A stretch of DNA of 64,000 nt from Microbacterium sp. LWO14-1.2 (GCF_038397715.1 NZ_CP151633.1:2418001-2482000), one strand, 5' to 3'. Shown: positions 7,924 to 16,787, counted from the first letter of the stretch. Made by a program: numbers and translations. The notes: a model not told the origin generated them from the sequence alone.

Positions 7924-10900
7924 GTGACCCGCAGAATGAGTATCGACGACGCTCTCGCTCTGACCGTGCCGAGTCAGCCGACGCTGTCGCCCGCCGGAGA
8001 CCGCGTCGTGTACGTGCTCGGCGCGACAGACGTCGACGAGGACCGCAGCACGAGTTCGCTGTGGATCGCCGACGAGAGCGGCACCAGGGCGCTCACGCGC
8101 GGTCCCTCCGACTCGAGCCCGGTCTTCTCGCCCGACGGCGCCCACGTCGCCTTCCTCCGTGACGGCCAGCTGTGGACGCTGCCGCTCGGCGGCGGCGAGC
8201 CCCAGCAGCGCACGACCCTCCCGCTCGGCGCCGGTGTGCCCGTGTGGAGCCCCGACAGCACGCGCATCGCCTTCACGGCGGCGGTCGTGCCGCGCTCCGC
8301 GCCCGATGCCGGGGAGAGCGACGAGCAGCGCGCGGAGCGCGAGAAGGCCCCGATCGTCACGAGCGGGATCGACTACCTCGTCGACGGCGCGTGGTTCACC
8401 CGCGGCGTGACCGACCAGCTGCACGTGCTCGACCTGGCCAAGGGCCGCGTGCGACGCCTCACCGACGGCGTCTCCGGCGTCGGGAGCCCCGCATGGTCGC
8501 CCGACGGCAGCGTCCTCGCCTACGTCGCGCGTCCCGACGGCGCCGACGACCTCGCCTTCCGCTCGTCCGTGCAGGCGCTCGACCCCGCGGACCCCGCAGC
8601 CCGCCCCCGCACCCTCGCGTTCGCCGACGGCTACGCGGGCACGGTCTCGTTCACGCCCGACGGCAGCCGCCTCGTCGTCATCGGCTGGAACGGCGAGCCG
8701 GAGGGGCACGCCGGGCTCTTCGTCGTCGACCTCGACTCCGGCGACGTCGTCGACGCGGCGGGCGATCTCGACCGCAACGTCATGCCCGGCGCCCCCGCCT
8801 ACCCCGGCGCGCTGCCGCAGGTCACGGCCTCCGGCGACATCCTCTTCGCGATCCGCGACCGCGGCGCGACGCACCTCTACGCCGTGCCCGTCACGGGCGG
8901 TGCGCCCCGACTCGTGCACGGCGGCACCGATGAGGTCGTGAGCGGCCTGTCGGTCGCGGGCGACACCGCGGCGATCGCGCTCACGACGCCGACGTCGTTC
9001 GGCGAGATCCTGCGCCTCGACCTCGCGGCGGGCACGAGCGCCGTGCTCACCGCGCACGGCGACGCGCCGGATGGCGCCGAGCTGTTCGTGCGCGAGAGCC
9101 GTGAGTTCACGATCAGCGACGGCACCGTCGTGCAGGGCTGGATCGTGCGCGATCCCGCCGTCACGGGCGCGACCCCGCTGCTCGTCGACATCCACGGCGG
9201 GCCGCACAACGCATGGAACGGCGCCGTCGACGAGATGCACCTCTACCACCAGCAGCTCGCGGCCGATGGATGGACGATCCTCATGATCAACCCGCGCGGC
9301 AGCGACGGGTACGGCGAGGACTTCTGGCGCGGGGTGAACGCCGCCTGGGGCGTCTCCGACGCCAAGGACTTCCTCGAGCCGGTCGACGAGCTCGTCGCGG
9401 AGGGGACGGCGGATGCCGCTCGCCTCGCGGTCGCCGGCTACAGCTACGGCGGTTACATGACGGCCTACCTCACGGGTCACGACGACCGGTTCGCCGCCGC
9501 GGTCGCCGGAGGCATCGTCGCCGACCTGTTCAGCATGGGCGGCACGAGCGACGACGCCCACATGCTCAGCGTGCTCGAGCTGGGCGTCATGCCGTGGGCC
9601 TCGGCCGACCGCGACACGCTCACCGCGATGTCGCCGTACTCGGCCGTCGAGAACGTGACGACGCCGACGCTCGTCCTGCACGGAGAGAAGGACCTGCGAT
9701 GCCCCGTGCACCAGGCGCAGCAGTGGCACTACGCGCTGCGCGAGCGCGGGGTCCCCACCGAGCTCGTCATCTACCCGGGCGGCAGTCACGTCTTCCCGCT
9801 GCTCGGCGCACCGAGCCACCGCGTCGACTACGCGCGCCGCATCGTCGACTGGGTCGAGCGCTTCGCCGGGAGCACCCGCGGTGCGCGCCCGGCGGCGATC
9901 GACGCCGCGCACTGGCAGCACCGGCTCGACGAGCTCGCGCGGCTGCACGACGTGCCGGGTGCGCAGCTCGGCATCCTGCGCTACGACCCCGAGGGGCGTG
10001 ACGAGGTCGTGACGGCCGCCACCGGCACGCTCAACGCCGACCTGCCAGCGGCGTCGGCGACCGTGCTGCCCGACTCGGTCTTCCAGATCGGCTCGATCTC
10101 GAAGGTGTGGACGGCGACGGCCGTCATGCGGCTGATCGAGCAGGGGGCCTTCACGCTCGATACCCCGGTGGTCGAGATCGTGCCCGACCTGCAGCTCGCG
10201 ACCGAGGAGTTCACCAGGGGGGTCACGGTGCGCCATCTGCTCACCCACACGAGCGGCATCGACGGCGACGTGTTCACCGACACCGGCCGCGGCGACGACT
10301 GCCTGGAGAAGTACACGGAGCTGTTCCCCGAGATCGGCGTGAACCACCCGCTCGGCGCGACCTGGTCGTACTGCAACTCGGGCTTCTCGTTGCTGGGGCG
10401 CGTGATCGAGAGCGCCACGGGCAGCGTGTGGGATGCCGCGATGCGCGACCTGCTCTTCACGCCGCTCGGACTCACGCACACCGTGACTCTGCCCGAGGAG
10501 GCGATCCTGCACTCCGCCGCCGTCGGACACGTCGAGAGCGGGGAGAACCCCGTCATCGCACCGGTGTGGGCGCTGCCGCGCTCGCTCGGCCCGGCCGGAC
10601 TCATCACCGCGCGGGCGGCCGACGTGCTCGCGTTCGCGCGGCTGCACCTGGCCGGCGGCGTCGCGGCGGACGGCACCCGTCTGCTCGAGGAGTCCACGGT
10701 CGCCGAGATGCAGGCGTTCCAGGCCGAGGTGCCGGACAAGCACATCCTCGGCGACTCGTGGGGCCTCGGCTGGATCCGCTTCGACTGGAACGGCGAGCGC
10801 CTGTACGGGCACGACGGCAACACGATCGGCCAGGCCGCGTTCCTGCGCGTGCACGCCGAGTCGGGTGTCGCCGTGACGCTGCTGACGAACGGCGGCCACA

Positions 10901-11289
10901 CGCGGGATCTCTACGAGGACCTCTACCGCGAGATCTTCGCCGAGCTCTCCGGCGTGACCATGCAGGCCACCGTCCAACCGCCCGCTGAGCCGGTCGAGGT
11001 CGACATCGCGCCGTTCGTCGGCACGTACGAGCGCGCCTCGGTGCGGGCGGAGGTGTTCGTCGGCGACGACGGCCCGATGCTCCGCACCACCGTGCTCGGA
11101 CCTCTCGCCGAGCTCGAGCCCGACCCGGTCGACGAGTACGCGCTCACGCCGTACAGCGACGGCGTCTTCGCGCTCCGCGCCCCCGGGACGCAGACGTGGA
11201 TGACGGCGACGTTCTACACGCTGCCGACGGGCGAGGAGTACCTGCACTTCGGCGCACGGGCGACCCCGAAGGTGTCGAGCGGCGCATGA
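7924..11289 (+). CDS. S9 prolyl-oligopeptidase fused to a beta-lactamase-fold hydrolase
   Basis: A 1121-residue two-enzyme fusion. Residues 1-about 400 form a beta-propeller with repeated W/F-SPDG-type strands (FSPDGAHVAF, WSPDGSVLAY). Residues about 400-655 are the S9 alpha/beta-hydrolase, with nucleophile S507 in GYSYGGYMT, D590 in GEKDLRCP and H622 in GGSHVF. From about 660 a complete penicillin-recognising domain follows: S724-I-S-K727, Y816-C-N818 and H963-D-G965, with a C-terminal barrel. GTG 7924 is preceded by GAAGGAG at 7912. No signal peptide is seen, so imported peptides are the likely substrates. It lies 55 bases after the transporter and overlaps the M20 gene by ATGA. Both active sites look intact. 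Inference: one half cleaves L-peptide bonds and the other D-containing ends. Confidence 0.85.
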   Translation: MTRRMSIDDALALTVPSQPTLSPAGDRVVYVLGATDVDEDRSTSSLWIADESGTRALTRGPSDSSPVFSPDGAHVAFLRDGQLWTLPLGGGEPQQRTTLPLGAGVPVWSPDSTRIAFTAAVVPRSAPDAGESDEQRAEREKAPIVTSGIDYLVDGAWFTRGVTDQLHVLDLAKGRVRRLTDGVSGVGSPAWSPDGSVLAYVARPDGADDLAFRSSVQALDPADPAARPRTLAFADGYAGTVSFTPDGSRLVVIGWNGEPEGHAGLFVVDLDSGDVVDAAGDLDRNVMPGAPAYPGALPQVTASGDILFAIRDRGATHLYAVPVTGGAPRLVHGGTDEVVSGLSVAGDTAAIALTTPTSFGEILRLDLAAGTSAVLTAHGDAPDGAELFVRESREFTISDGTVVQGWIVRDPAVTGATPLLVDIHGGPHNAWNGAVDEMHLYHQQLAADGWTILMINPRGSDGYGEDFWRGVNAAWGVSDAKDFLEPVDELVAEGTADAARLAVAGYSYGGYMTAYLTGHDDRFAAAVAGGIVADLFSMGGTSDDAHMLSVLELGVMPWASADRDTLTAMSPYSAVENVTTPTLVLHGEKDLRCPVHQAQQWHYALRERGVPTELVIYPGGSHVFPLLGAPSHRVDYARRIVDWVERFAGSTRGARPAAIDAAHWQHRLDELARLHDVPGAQLGILRYDPEGRDEVVTAATGTLNADLPAASATVLPDSVFQIGSISKVWTATAVMRLIEQGAFTLDTPVVEIVPDLQLATEEFTRGVTVRHLLTHTSGIDGDVFTDTGRGDDCLEKYTELFPEIGVNHPLGATWSYCNSGFSLLGRVIESATGSVWDAAMRDLLFTPLGLTHTVTLPEEAILHSAAVGHVESGENPVIAPVWALPRSLGPAGLITARAADVLAFARLHLAGGVAADGTRLLEESTVAEMQAFQAEVPDKHILGDSWGLGWIRFDWNGERLYGHDGNTIGQAAFLRVHAESGVAVTLLTNGGHTRDLYEDLYREIFAELSGVTMQATVQPPAEPVEVDIAPFVGTYERASVRAEVFVGDDGPMLRTTVLGPLAELEPDPVDEYALTPYSDGVFALRAPGTQTWMTATFYTLPTGEEYLHFGARATPKVSSGA

Positions 11290-12425
11290 GCATCCCGTCC
11301 CCGCTCGTCGTCGACGCGCTCACGGAGGCAGCCCTCGTCTCCACGATCCGCCGGCTGATCGAGTGCGAGTCGCCCTCCGGCGACGACGCGGCCGTCGCTC
11401 GGTCGGCCGACGTCGTCGCCCAGGTCGGCACCGAGCTGCTGGGTGTCGAGCCAGAGCGTCTCGTGATCGACGGCTGCACGCATCTGCGGTGGCGCTTCGG
11501 CGCCGCGACGCGGGTGCTGCTGCTGACCCACCACGACACCGTGTGGCCGCACGGCACCCTCGACCGGCTGCCGTTCGGCATCGTCGACGGAGTGCTGCGA
11601 GGGCCGGGGTCCTTCGACATGAAGACGGGGCTCGCCATGGTGCTGCACGCGGTCGCCGCGCTCGACGACCGCGACGGCGTGACCGTGCTCGTCACGGGCG
11701 ACGAGGAGACGGGGTCGGAGAGGTCCCGCGCGCTCATCGAGGAGACGGCGCGCGGCGCCGCAGCGGTGCTCGTCACCGAGGCCTCGGAGAACGGGGCCTG
11801 GAAGGGCGCGCGCAAGGGCGTCGGCATGTACGAGATCGCGGTGCGGGGCAGGGCGGCGCACGCGGGTCTCGAACCGGAGAAGGGCGTCAACGCGACGGTC
11901 GCGCTCGCGCACCTGGTGCTCGCGATCGGTGCTCTCGCCGATGCGGATGCCGGCACGACCGTCACCCCGACGCGCGCCGACTCCGGCACCACGGGCAACA
12001 CCGTGCCCGCCGAGGCGACGCTGCGCATCGACGTGCGGGCGTGGTCGGCGGCCGAGCTCGACCGGGTGGATGCGGCGCTCCGCGCCTACGCCTCGCCCGT
12101 GCCCGGCGCGGCGATCACCGTGCACGGCGGCATCAACCGCCCGCCGCTCGCGCGGGAGATGTCGCAGGCGCTCGCCGACCTCGCGGCGAGGCTCGGTGCG
12201 GCGTACGGACTGGGTGACGTGCGGGCGGTCGCCGTCGGCGGGGGCAGCGACGGCAACTTCACCGCGGGTGCGGGGGTGCCGACCCTCGACGGCATGGGGG
12301 CCGTCGGGGGCGGTGCGCACGCCGACGACGAACACGCGATCGTGGCGGAGATCCTGCCCCGAACGCGACTGCTGGCCGACATGGTCGCAGAGATCTCGAG
12401 AACGGACGGACCATGGCAGAACTGA
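11286..12425 (+). CDS. M20 family metallohydrolase (candidate N-succinyl-L-amino acid desuccinylase)
   Basis: A 379-residue M20/ArgE-DapE-type amidohydrolase. Metal and catalytic residues are visible: H82-x-D84-T-V, bridging D111 in GSFDMKTG, and the E140-E141 pair in GDEETGS; the lid domain follows (GRAAHAGLEPEKG). Family reactions are hydrolysis of N-acyl amino acids or dipeptides. The position matters: immediately downstream, overlapping, lie a GNAT acyltransferase and an N-succinylamino acid racemase-like enzyme. This M20-GNAT-racemase trio is the known gene set for irreversible D-to-L amino acid conversion via N-succinyl intermediates, in which the M20 enzyme removes succinate from the L-form. 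A general peptidase such as CPDG2 is the alternative. Confidence 0.85.
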   Translation: MSIPSPLVVDALTEAALVSTIRRLIECESPSGDDAAVARSADVVAQVGTELLGVEPERLVIDGCTHLRWRFGAATRVLLLTHHDTVWPHGTLDRLPFGIVDGVLRGPGSFDMKTGLAMVLHAVAALDDRDGVTVLVTGDEETGSERSRALIEETARGAAAVLVTEASENGAWKGARKGVGMYEIAVRGRAAHAGLEPEKGVNATVALAHLVLAIGALADADAGTTVTPTRADSGTTGNTVPAEATLRIDVRAWSAAELDRVDAALRAYASPVPGAAITVHGGINRPPLAREMSQALADLAARLGAAYGLGDVRAVAVGGGSDGNFTAGAGVPTLDGMGAVGGGAHADDEHAIVAEILPRTRLLADMVAEISRTDGPWQN

Positions 12426-13222
12426 TGCACGACGACGCGGTCGTGTCGTCCGCGCAGCGCGATGCGGATTGCGCCGCCGCGGCATCCGGCGTCTCGATCA
12501 GAGAGCTCGGGGCGGTCGGCGAGCATGCCGAGGCCATCGCCCTGCTGTCACGCATCTGGCGGCGCTCGCCCGAGAACCCCGTCGTGCCGCCCGAGCTCAT
12601 GCGGGCGCTGAGCAAGGCGGGCAACTACATCGGCGGCGCGTTCGCCGACGACCGCCTCGTCGGGGTCGCGATCGCCTTCCATGCCGATCCGGAGCGCCAC
12701 GCGCTGTACAGCCACATCGCCGGGATCTCCGCGGAGAGCGCCGGGCGCTCGATCGGATTCGCGCTCAAGCAGCACCAGCGGGCCTGGGCCCTCGGCCGCG
12801 GCATCGATGCGATCGAGTGGACGTTCGACCCGCTCGTCGCCCGCAACGCCCACTTCAACATCACCAAGCTCGGCGCGCGGCCGCAGGAGTACCTCTCGGA
12901 CTTCTACGGCGCGATGACCGACGGAGTCAACAGCGACGACGAGACCGACCGGCTGCTCATGCGGTGGGAGCTCCGCGACGCGGGCGTCGCCCTGCGCGCG
13001 CACGGCAGCTCCCCGCAGCCGGAGACGCGGATGCCTGGTGACCGCACCGTCGCGGTGCCGCCCGACATCGAGCGCACACGGCGGGAGGACAGGGCGGAGG
13101 CGCAGGTCTGGCGTCTGCGCGTGCGCGAGCAGCTCACCCGCGCGCTGGACGCCGGCGGACGGATCGTCGGATTCGACCGCACCGAGGGGTACATCATCCG
13201 ACCGGAGAGGACCACGGCATGA
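12413..13222 (+). CDS. GNAT acyltransferase (candidate D-amino acid N-succinyltransferase)
   Basis: A 269-residue GNAT-superfamily protein of the COG3375-like group. Supporting segments include GGAFADDRLVGVAIAFH (central strands) and SHIAGISAESAGRSIGFALK, which occupies the acyl-CoA pyrophosphate loop, then WTFDPLVARNAHFNITKLG, a conserved stretch of this group. In Geobacillus-type operons such proteins succinylate D-amino acids from succinyl-CoA, feeding N-succinylamino acid racemase. Here it is sandwiched between the M20 gene (13-base overlap) and the racemase gene (ATGA overlap). ATG 12425, overlapping the M20 stop as TGATG, is an equally good start and would shorten the protein by four residues. 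Confidence 0.75.
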   Translation: MAELMHDDAVVSSAQRDADCAAAASGVSIRELGAVGEHAEAIALLSRIWRRSPENPVVPPELMRALSKAGNYIGGAFADDRLVGVAIAFHADPERHALYSHIAGISAESAGRSIGFALKQHQRAWALGRGIDAIEWTFDPLVARNAHFNITKLGARPQEYLSDFYGAMTDGVNSDDETDRLLMRWELRDAGVALRAHGSSPQPETRMPGDRTVAVPPDIERTRREDRAEAQVWRLRVREQLTRALDAGGRIVGFDRTEGYIIRPERTTA

Positions 13223-14325
13223 AGATCGACGGGATCGAGCTGCGACGGGTGGCGATGCCGCTCGTCTCCCCGTTCCGCACATCGTTCGGCACGCAGACGG
13301 CGAAGGACATCCTGCTCGTGCGGGCCGTCGTGGACGGCGTCGACGGGTGGGGCGAGTGCGTGACCCTGCCCGACCCCGTGTACTCGCCCGAGTACACCGA
13401 GGGCGCGGTCGACATGATCCGCCGCTACATCGTGCCCGCGCTGACCGGAGCCGAGATCTCGGGCGCGCACATGATCGGCGAGCGGCTCGCTCCCTTCAAG
13501 GGACACCGGATGGCGAAGGCCGCCGTCGAGACGGCCGTGCTCGACGCCGAGCTGCGCTCCGAGGGGCGGTCGTTCGCCCGCGAGCTGGGCGCTGTGCATG
13601 ACACCGTGCCGTGTGGCGTGTCGGTGGGCATCATGGACGAGATCCCGCGGCTGCTCGACGCGGTCGACGGGTATCTCGCCGAGGGGTACGTGCGCATCAA
13701 GCTCAAGATCGAGCCGGGGTGGGACGTCGACGTCGTCCGCGCGGTGCGAGAGCGCTTCGGCGACGAGGTGCTGCTGCAGGTCGACGCGAACACCGCCTAC
13801 ACCCTGCGGGACGCGCAGCACCTCGCCCGCCTCGACGACTTCGGCCTCCTCCTGATCGAGCAGCCGCTCGAGGAGGAGGACATTGTGGGGCACGCCGATC
13901 TCGCGCGGATGCTGAAGACGCCGATCTGCCTGGACGAGTCGATCACCTCGGCGCAGACCGCTGCCGCCGCGATCCGCCTCGGCGCCACGAGTGTCATCAA
14001 CATCAAGCCGGGCCGTGTCGGCGGATACCTCGAAGCGCGCCGCATCCACGACCTCGCGGTCGCCCAGGGTGTGCCGGTCTGGTGCGGCGGCATGGTCGAG
14101 AGCGGCATCGGCAGGGCGGCGAACGTCGCACTCGCCGCCCTGCCCGGATTCGTGCTGCCCGGCGACGTCTCCGCGAGCGACCGCTTCTACCGCGTCGACC
14201 TCACCGAACCGTTCGTGATGCGCGACGGGAGCCTCTCGGTGCCGCAGGGTCCGGGGCTCGGAGTGACCCCGATCCCGGAGATCCTCGACGAGCTCACGAC
14301 CTGGACCGAGTGGCTTCCGATGTGA
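13219..14325 (+). CDS. N-succinylamino acid racemase / o-succinylbenzoate synthase family enzyme
   Basis: A 368-residue enolase-superfamily enzyme of the MenC/NSAR branch. The acid-base pair is K161-L-K163 and K263; metal ligands are D189 (VDANTAYT), E214 (IEQPLEEED) and D239 (LDES). KPGR places Arg at 266, a residue I recall as characteristic of promiscuous NSAR/OSBS enzymes and linked to racemase activity. The numbering coincides with the Amycolatopsis enzyme as I remember it. No menaquinone genes are near; an M20 hydrolase and a GNAT acyltransferase are, so racemisation of N-succinyl-D-amino acids is favoured over the OSBS reaction. Last gene of the operon. Confidence 0.85.
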   Translation: MKIDGIELRRVAMPLVSPFRTSFGTQTAKDILLVRAVVDGVDGWGECVTLPDPVYSPEYTEGAVDMIRRYIVPALTGAEISGAHMIGERLAPFKGHRMAKAAVETAVLDAELRSEGRSFARELGAVHDTVPCGVSVGIMDEIPRLLDAVDGYLAEGYVRIKLKIEPGWDVDVVRAVRERFGDEVLLQVDANTAYTLRDAQHLARLDDFGLLLIEQPLEEEDIVGHADLARMLKTPICLDESITSAQTAAAAIRLGATSVINIKPGRVGGYLEARRIHDLAVAQGVPVWCGGMVESGIGRAANVALAALPGFVLPGDVSASDRFYRVDLTEPFVMRDGSLSVPQGPGLGVTPIPEILDELTTWTEWLPM

Positions 14326-14328
14326 GGT

Positions 14329-14334
14329 TATGCT
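14329..14334 (+). promoter_or_regulatory. -10 box TATGCT, leaderless-type promoter of the PucR gene
   Basis: TATGCT, seven bases (cgccgat), then ATG at 14342. It begins only four bases after the racemase stop codon, so the regulator has its own promoter inside the 3' end of the operon. It also argues against the in-frame ATG at 14330, which falls within the -10 box. Confidence 0.65.
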
Positions 14335-14341
14335 CGCCGAT

Positions 14342-15964
14342 ATGAGCGCGCTGTCACGGTCGAGCTGGGGTCGCGTGATCGACGATCTCGGTGTGACGCT
14401 GCTCGACGTGGAGTACGGCCGCATCGACGTCGACCGGCAGATCGGCGGCATCGTCATCCATGATCCGCTCGACGAGCCGGTCTATCCGCAGGGCGCCGTC
14501 GTGCTCGCGGTCGCGCTGCGCGACGCCGACGAGCTCGCGGCGCTCGTGCGCGAGGCGGGGGAGCGGGGAGCGGTGGCCGTGGTCGTCCGCGCCTCGACCG
14601 AGCTGCCGCAGGTCGTGCGGGATGCCGCCGACGACGCAGGCATCGCGATCCTCGGCCTCGCCCGCGGCGCGACGTGGACGCAGCTGGCCGCCCTCCTGCG
14701 CTCGCTGCTCGCGGAGGACGACGTGGGGCAGACGCCCGCGGAATCGCTGGGCGGGGTGTCGTCGGGAGACCTCTTCGCCGTGGCGAACGCGATCGCCGCG
14801 CTGCTCGACGCGCCCGTGACGATCGAGGACCGGTCGTCGCGGGTGCTCGCGTTCTCCGGCGGGCAGGAGGCGGCCGACCCCTCGCGCGTCGAGACCATCA
14901 TCGGCCGGCAGGTGCCCGACCGCTATGCCCGCGTGCTCACCGAGATGGGCGTCTTCCGCGACCTGTACCGCGGCGACGCCCCGGTGGTCGTCGACCCCGT
15001 CCACCTCGGCGAGGGCGTCTCGACGCAGCGCATCGCGATCGCCGTGCGCGCGGGCGACGAGGTGCTCGGCTCGATCTGGGCCGCCATGGACGGGCCGCTC
15101 ACCGAGGAGCGCTCAGCGACCCTGCGCGACGCGACCAAGCTCGTGGCCCTGCACCTGCTGCGGATCCGCGCGGGAGCCGACGCGCAGCGCAGCCTGCGCG
15201 CCGAGCTCGTCAGCCGCGCACTCGACGGCGGGCCCGATGCGCAGGACGCGCTCGGACGCCTCGGCCTCGCCGGCCGCCGCGTCTGGGTGATGGCGACGGC
15301 GCTCGCGCCGCGCGGCGAGGACGGCACCGAGCACGACTCCATCGCCGAGCGCGAACGCCTCACCGACGCCCTCGCGCTGCACCTCTCCGCCGTGCAGCAG
15401 GGCGCCGCCGTCGCCCTGGTCGGCGACACCGTCTACGGCATCCTGCCCGTCGCGGACGCCGCGGCCGAGGATCGCTCCGTCCGCCTCGCCGAGGACTTCC
15501 TGCAGCGGGTCGGCGACCGCATCCCCGCCGTGATCGGCATCGGCCGCCCCGCGGCGACCGTCGCCGAGATCGCGCGCTCGCGCGCCGAGGCCCACCGTGC
15601 GCTGCGCGTGGTGGTCGAACGCGCCCCTCGGCAGCGCAGCCTGGCCCGCATCGCCGACGTCGAGACCGACTCCCTGCTGCTCGACCTCCGCGACCTGCGC
15701 AGCGCACGCGGCGACCTCGCCTCGGGTCCGCTCGCCCGGCTGATCGACTACGACACGCGCCACGACGCGCACCTCGTCGACACCCTGACGGCCTGGCTCG
15801 ACCACTTCGGCGACGTCACCGCGGCCGCCGCCGCATGCTTCGTGCACGCCAACACCTTCCGCTACCGGCTCCGGCGGGTCGCCGAGGTCGGACGCCTCGA
15901 CCTCGACGACGCCGACGCCCGGTTCGCCGCGATGCTCGAGATCCGCACACTGCCCGTGCGCTGA
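14342..15964 (+). CDS. PucR family transcriptional regulator
   Basis: A 540-residue regulator of the PucR/CdaR type. The N-terminal region (about 1-130) resembles the PucR sensor domain, with VLAVALRDADELAALVREAG. A middle GGDEF-like region follows. The C-terminus carries the HTH_30 domain: LVDTLTAWLDHFGDVTAAAA, then FVHANTFRYRLRRVAEVGRL. Family members control purine, amino acid or peptide catabolism from nearby promoters. Sitting directly after the racemase, it is the natural regulator of the peptide/D-amino acid operon; the effector is unknown. The start at 14342 follows the -10 box at 14329. Confidence 0.85.
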   Translation: MSALSRSSWGRVIDDLGVTLLDVEYGRIDVDRQIGGIVIHDPLDEPVYPQGAVVLAVALRDADELAALVREAGERGAVAVVVRASTELPQVVRDAADDAGIAILGLARGATWTQLAALLRSLLAEDDVGQTPAESLGGVSSGDLFAVANAIAALLDAPVTIEDRSSRVLAFSGGQEAADPSRVETIIGRQVPDRYARVLTEMGVFRDLYRGDAPVVVDPVHLGEGVSTQRIAIAVRAGDEVLGSIWAAMDGPLTEERSATLRDATKLVALHLLRIRAGADAQRSLRAELVSRALDGGPDAQDALGRLGLAGRRVWVMATALAPRGEDGTEHDSIAERERLTDALALHLSAVQQGAAVALVGDTVYGILPVADAAAEDRSVRLAEDFLQRVGDRIPAVIGIGRPAATVAEIARSRAEAHRALRVVVERAPRQRSLARIADVETDSLLLDLRDLRSARGDLASGPLARLIDYDTRHDAHLVDTLTAWLDHFGDVTAAAAACFVHANTFRYRLRRVAEVGRLDLDDADARFAAMLEIRTLPVR

Positions 15965-15975
15965 CGGCGCTCGGG

Positions 15976-15981
15976 CAGAAT
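15976..15981 (+). promoter_or_regulatory. -10 box CAGAAT, leaderless-type promoter of cutC
   Basis: CAGAAT, six bases (ggacgg), then ATG at 15988. No Shine-Dalgarno sequence is recognisable. Confidence 0.5.
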
Positions 15982-15987
15982 GGACGG

Positions 15988-16764
15988 ATGACCTCAGCCC
16001 CCTCCGCCGGCACGATCGATCCGGCTGCCGGCATCGCCGTCGAGATCGCCGTCCAGGACACCGCGGGAGTGCGGGTCGCTGGCGCCGTCGGGGCGACGCG
16101 GATCGAGCTCGCCCAGGCCCTCCCGCTCGGCGGACTCACGCCGTCGCCCGCGACGCTGGAGCTCGCGATCGAGACCGCTCGCGACCTCGGCGTCGAGGTG
16201 CACGTGCTCGTGCGTCCGCGTCCCGGCGGGTTCCACTACGACGCCGACGAGATCGCGGTCACCGAGCGCGACGTGCGCCGAGCTGTCGACGCGGGCGCCG
16301 ACGGCGTCGTCGTCGGGGCGCTGGATGCCGCGGGCGCCCTCGACCTCGTCGCGATGGCCAGCCTGCGCGACGCCGCAGGCGCGGCATCCGTCACCCTCCA
16401 CCGTGCGATCGACGTGACGGCCGACCCCGTCGCGACCCTCGCCGCGGCGCGCGCGCTCGGACTCCGTCGCGTGCTCACCTCGGGCGGCGCGTCGGCGGCG
16501 ATCGACGGGATCGAGACGCTCCGCGCGATGGTCGCGGAAGCAGCAGGCGGCATCGAGGTCATGGCCGGGAGCGGAGTGGATGCCGCGAGCGCGGCCGCCC
16601 TCGCCGGAGCCGGCGTCGACGCCCTGCACTTCTCCGCCAAGCGCACCGTGCGCGAGGAGGGCGGCGTGCGCATGGGCTCGGCGGCGGACGGCGTCGGCGG
16701 CTACGAGGTCACCGACCTGGACACGGCCCGCGCGGTCGTCGCCGCGCTCGCCTCGTCACGCTGA
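15988..16764 (+). CDS. cutC: CutC family protein
   Basis: A 258-residue TIM-barrel protein of the CutC family. Diagnostic stretches are RIELAQALPLGGLTPS near the N-terminus, HVLVRPRPGGFHYD, VTLHRAIDVT, RVLTSGGASAAIDG, VMAGSGVDA and LHFSAK. CutC was first described in copper homeostasis, but its biochemical role remains disputed. The motif TLHRAID and barrel-mouth residues are intact. It is a single gene with its own leaderless-type promoter, 23 bases after the pucR stop, and 23 bases before the next gene. Nothing nearby suggests copper handling, so a metabolic barrel role is equally possible. Confidence 0.9.
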   Translation: MTSAPSAGTIDPAAGIAVEIAVQDTAGVRVAGAVGATRIELAQALPLGGLTPSPATLELAIETARDLGVEVHVLVRPRPGGFHYDADEIAVTERDVRRAVDAGADGVVVGALDAAGALDLVAMASLRDAAGAASVTLHRAIDVTADPVATLAAARALGLRRVLTSGGASAAIDGIETLRAMVAEAAGGIEVMAGSGVDAASAAALAGAGVDALHFSAKRTVREEGGVRMGSAADGVGGYEVTDLDTARAVVAALASSR

Positions 16765-16775
16765 GCAGCGGTCAG

Positions 16776-16781
16776 TAGGGT
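16776..16781 (+). promoter_or_regulatory. -10 box TAGGGT, leaderless-type promoter
   Basis: TAGGGT, six bases (gggggc), then GTG at 16788. Confidence 0.6.
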
Positions 16782-16787
16782 GGGGGC

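Noticed and set aside
7747..11247. Minus-strand open frame of 1166 codons
   Set aside because: Shadow of the S9 fusion gene in high-GC DNA; no domains or start signals.
13219..14325. Dedicated menaquinone MenC (OSBS only)
   Set aside because: No men genes adjacent; Arg266 and the M20/GNAT neighbours favour NSAR, though OSBS side activity is likely.
14330..14341. ATG 14330 as start of the PucR gene
   Set aside because: It lies inside the -10 box TATGCT; ATG 14342 fits the leaderless spacing.
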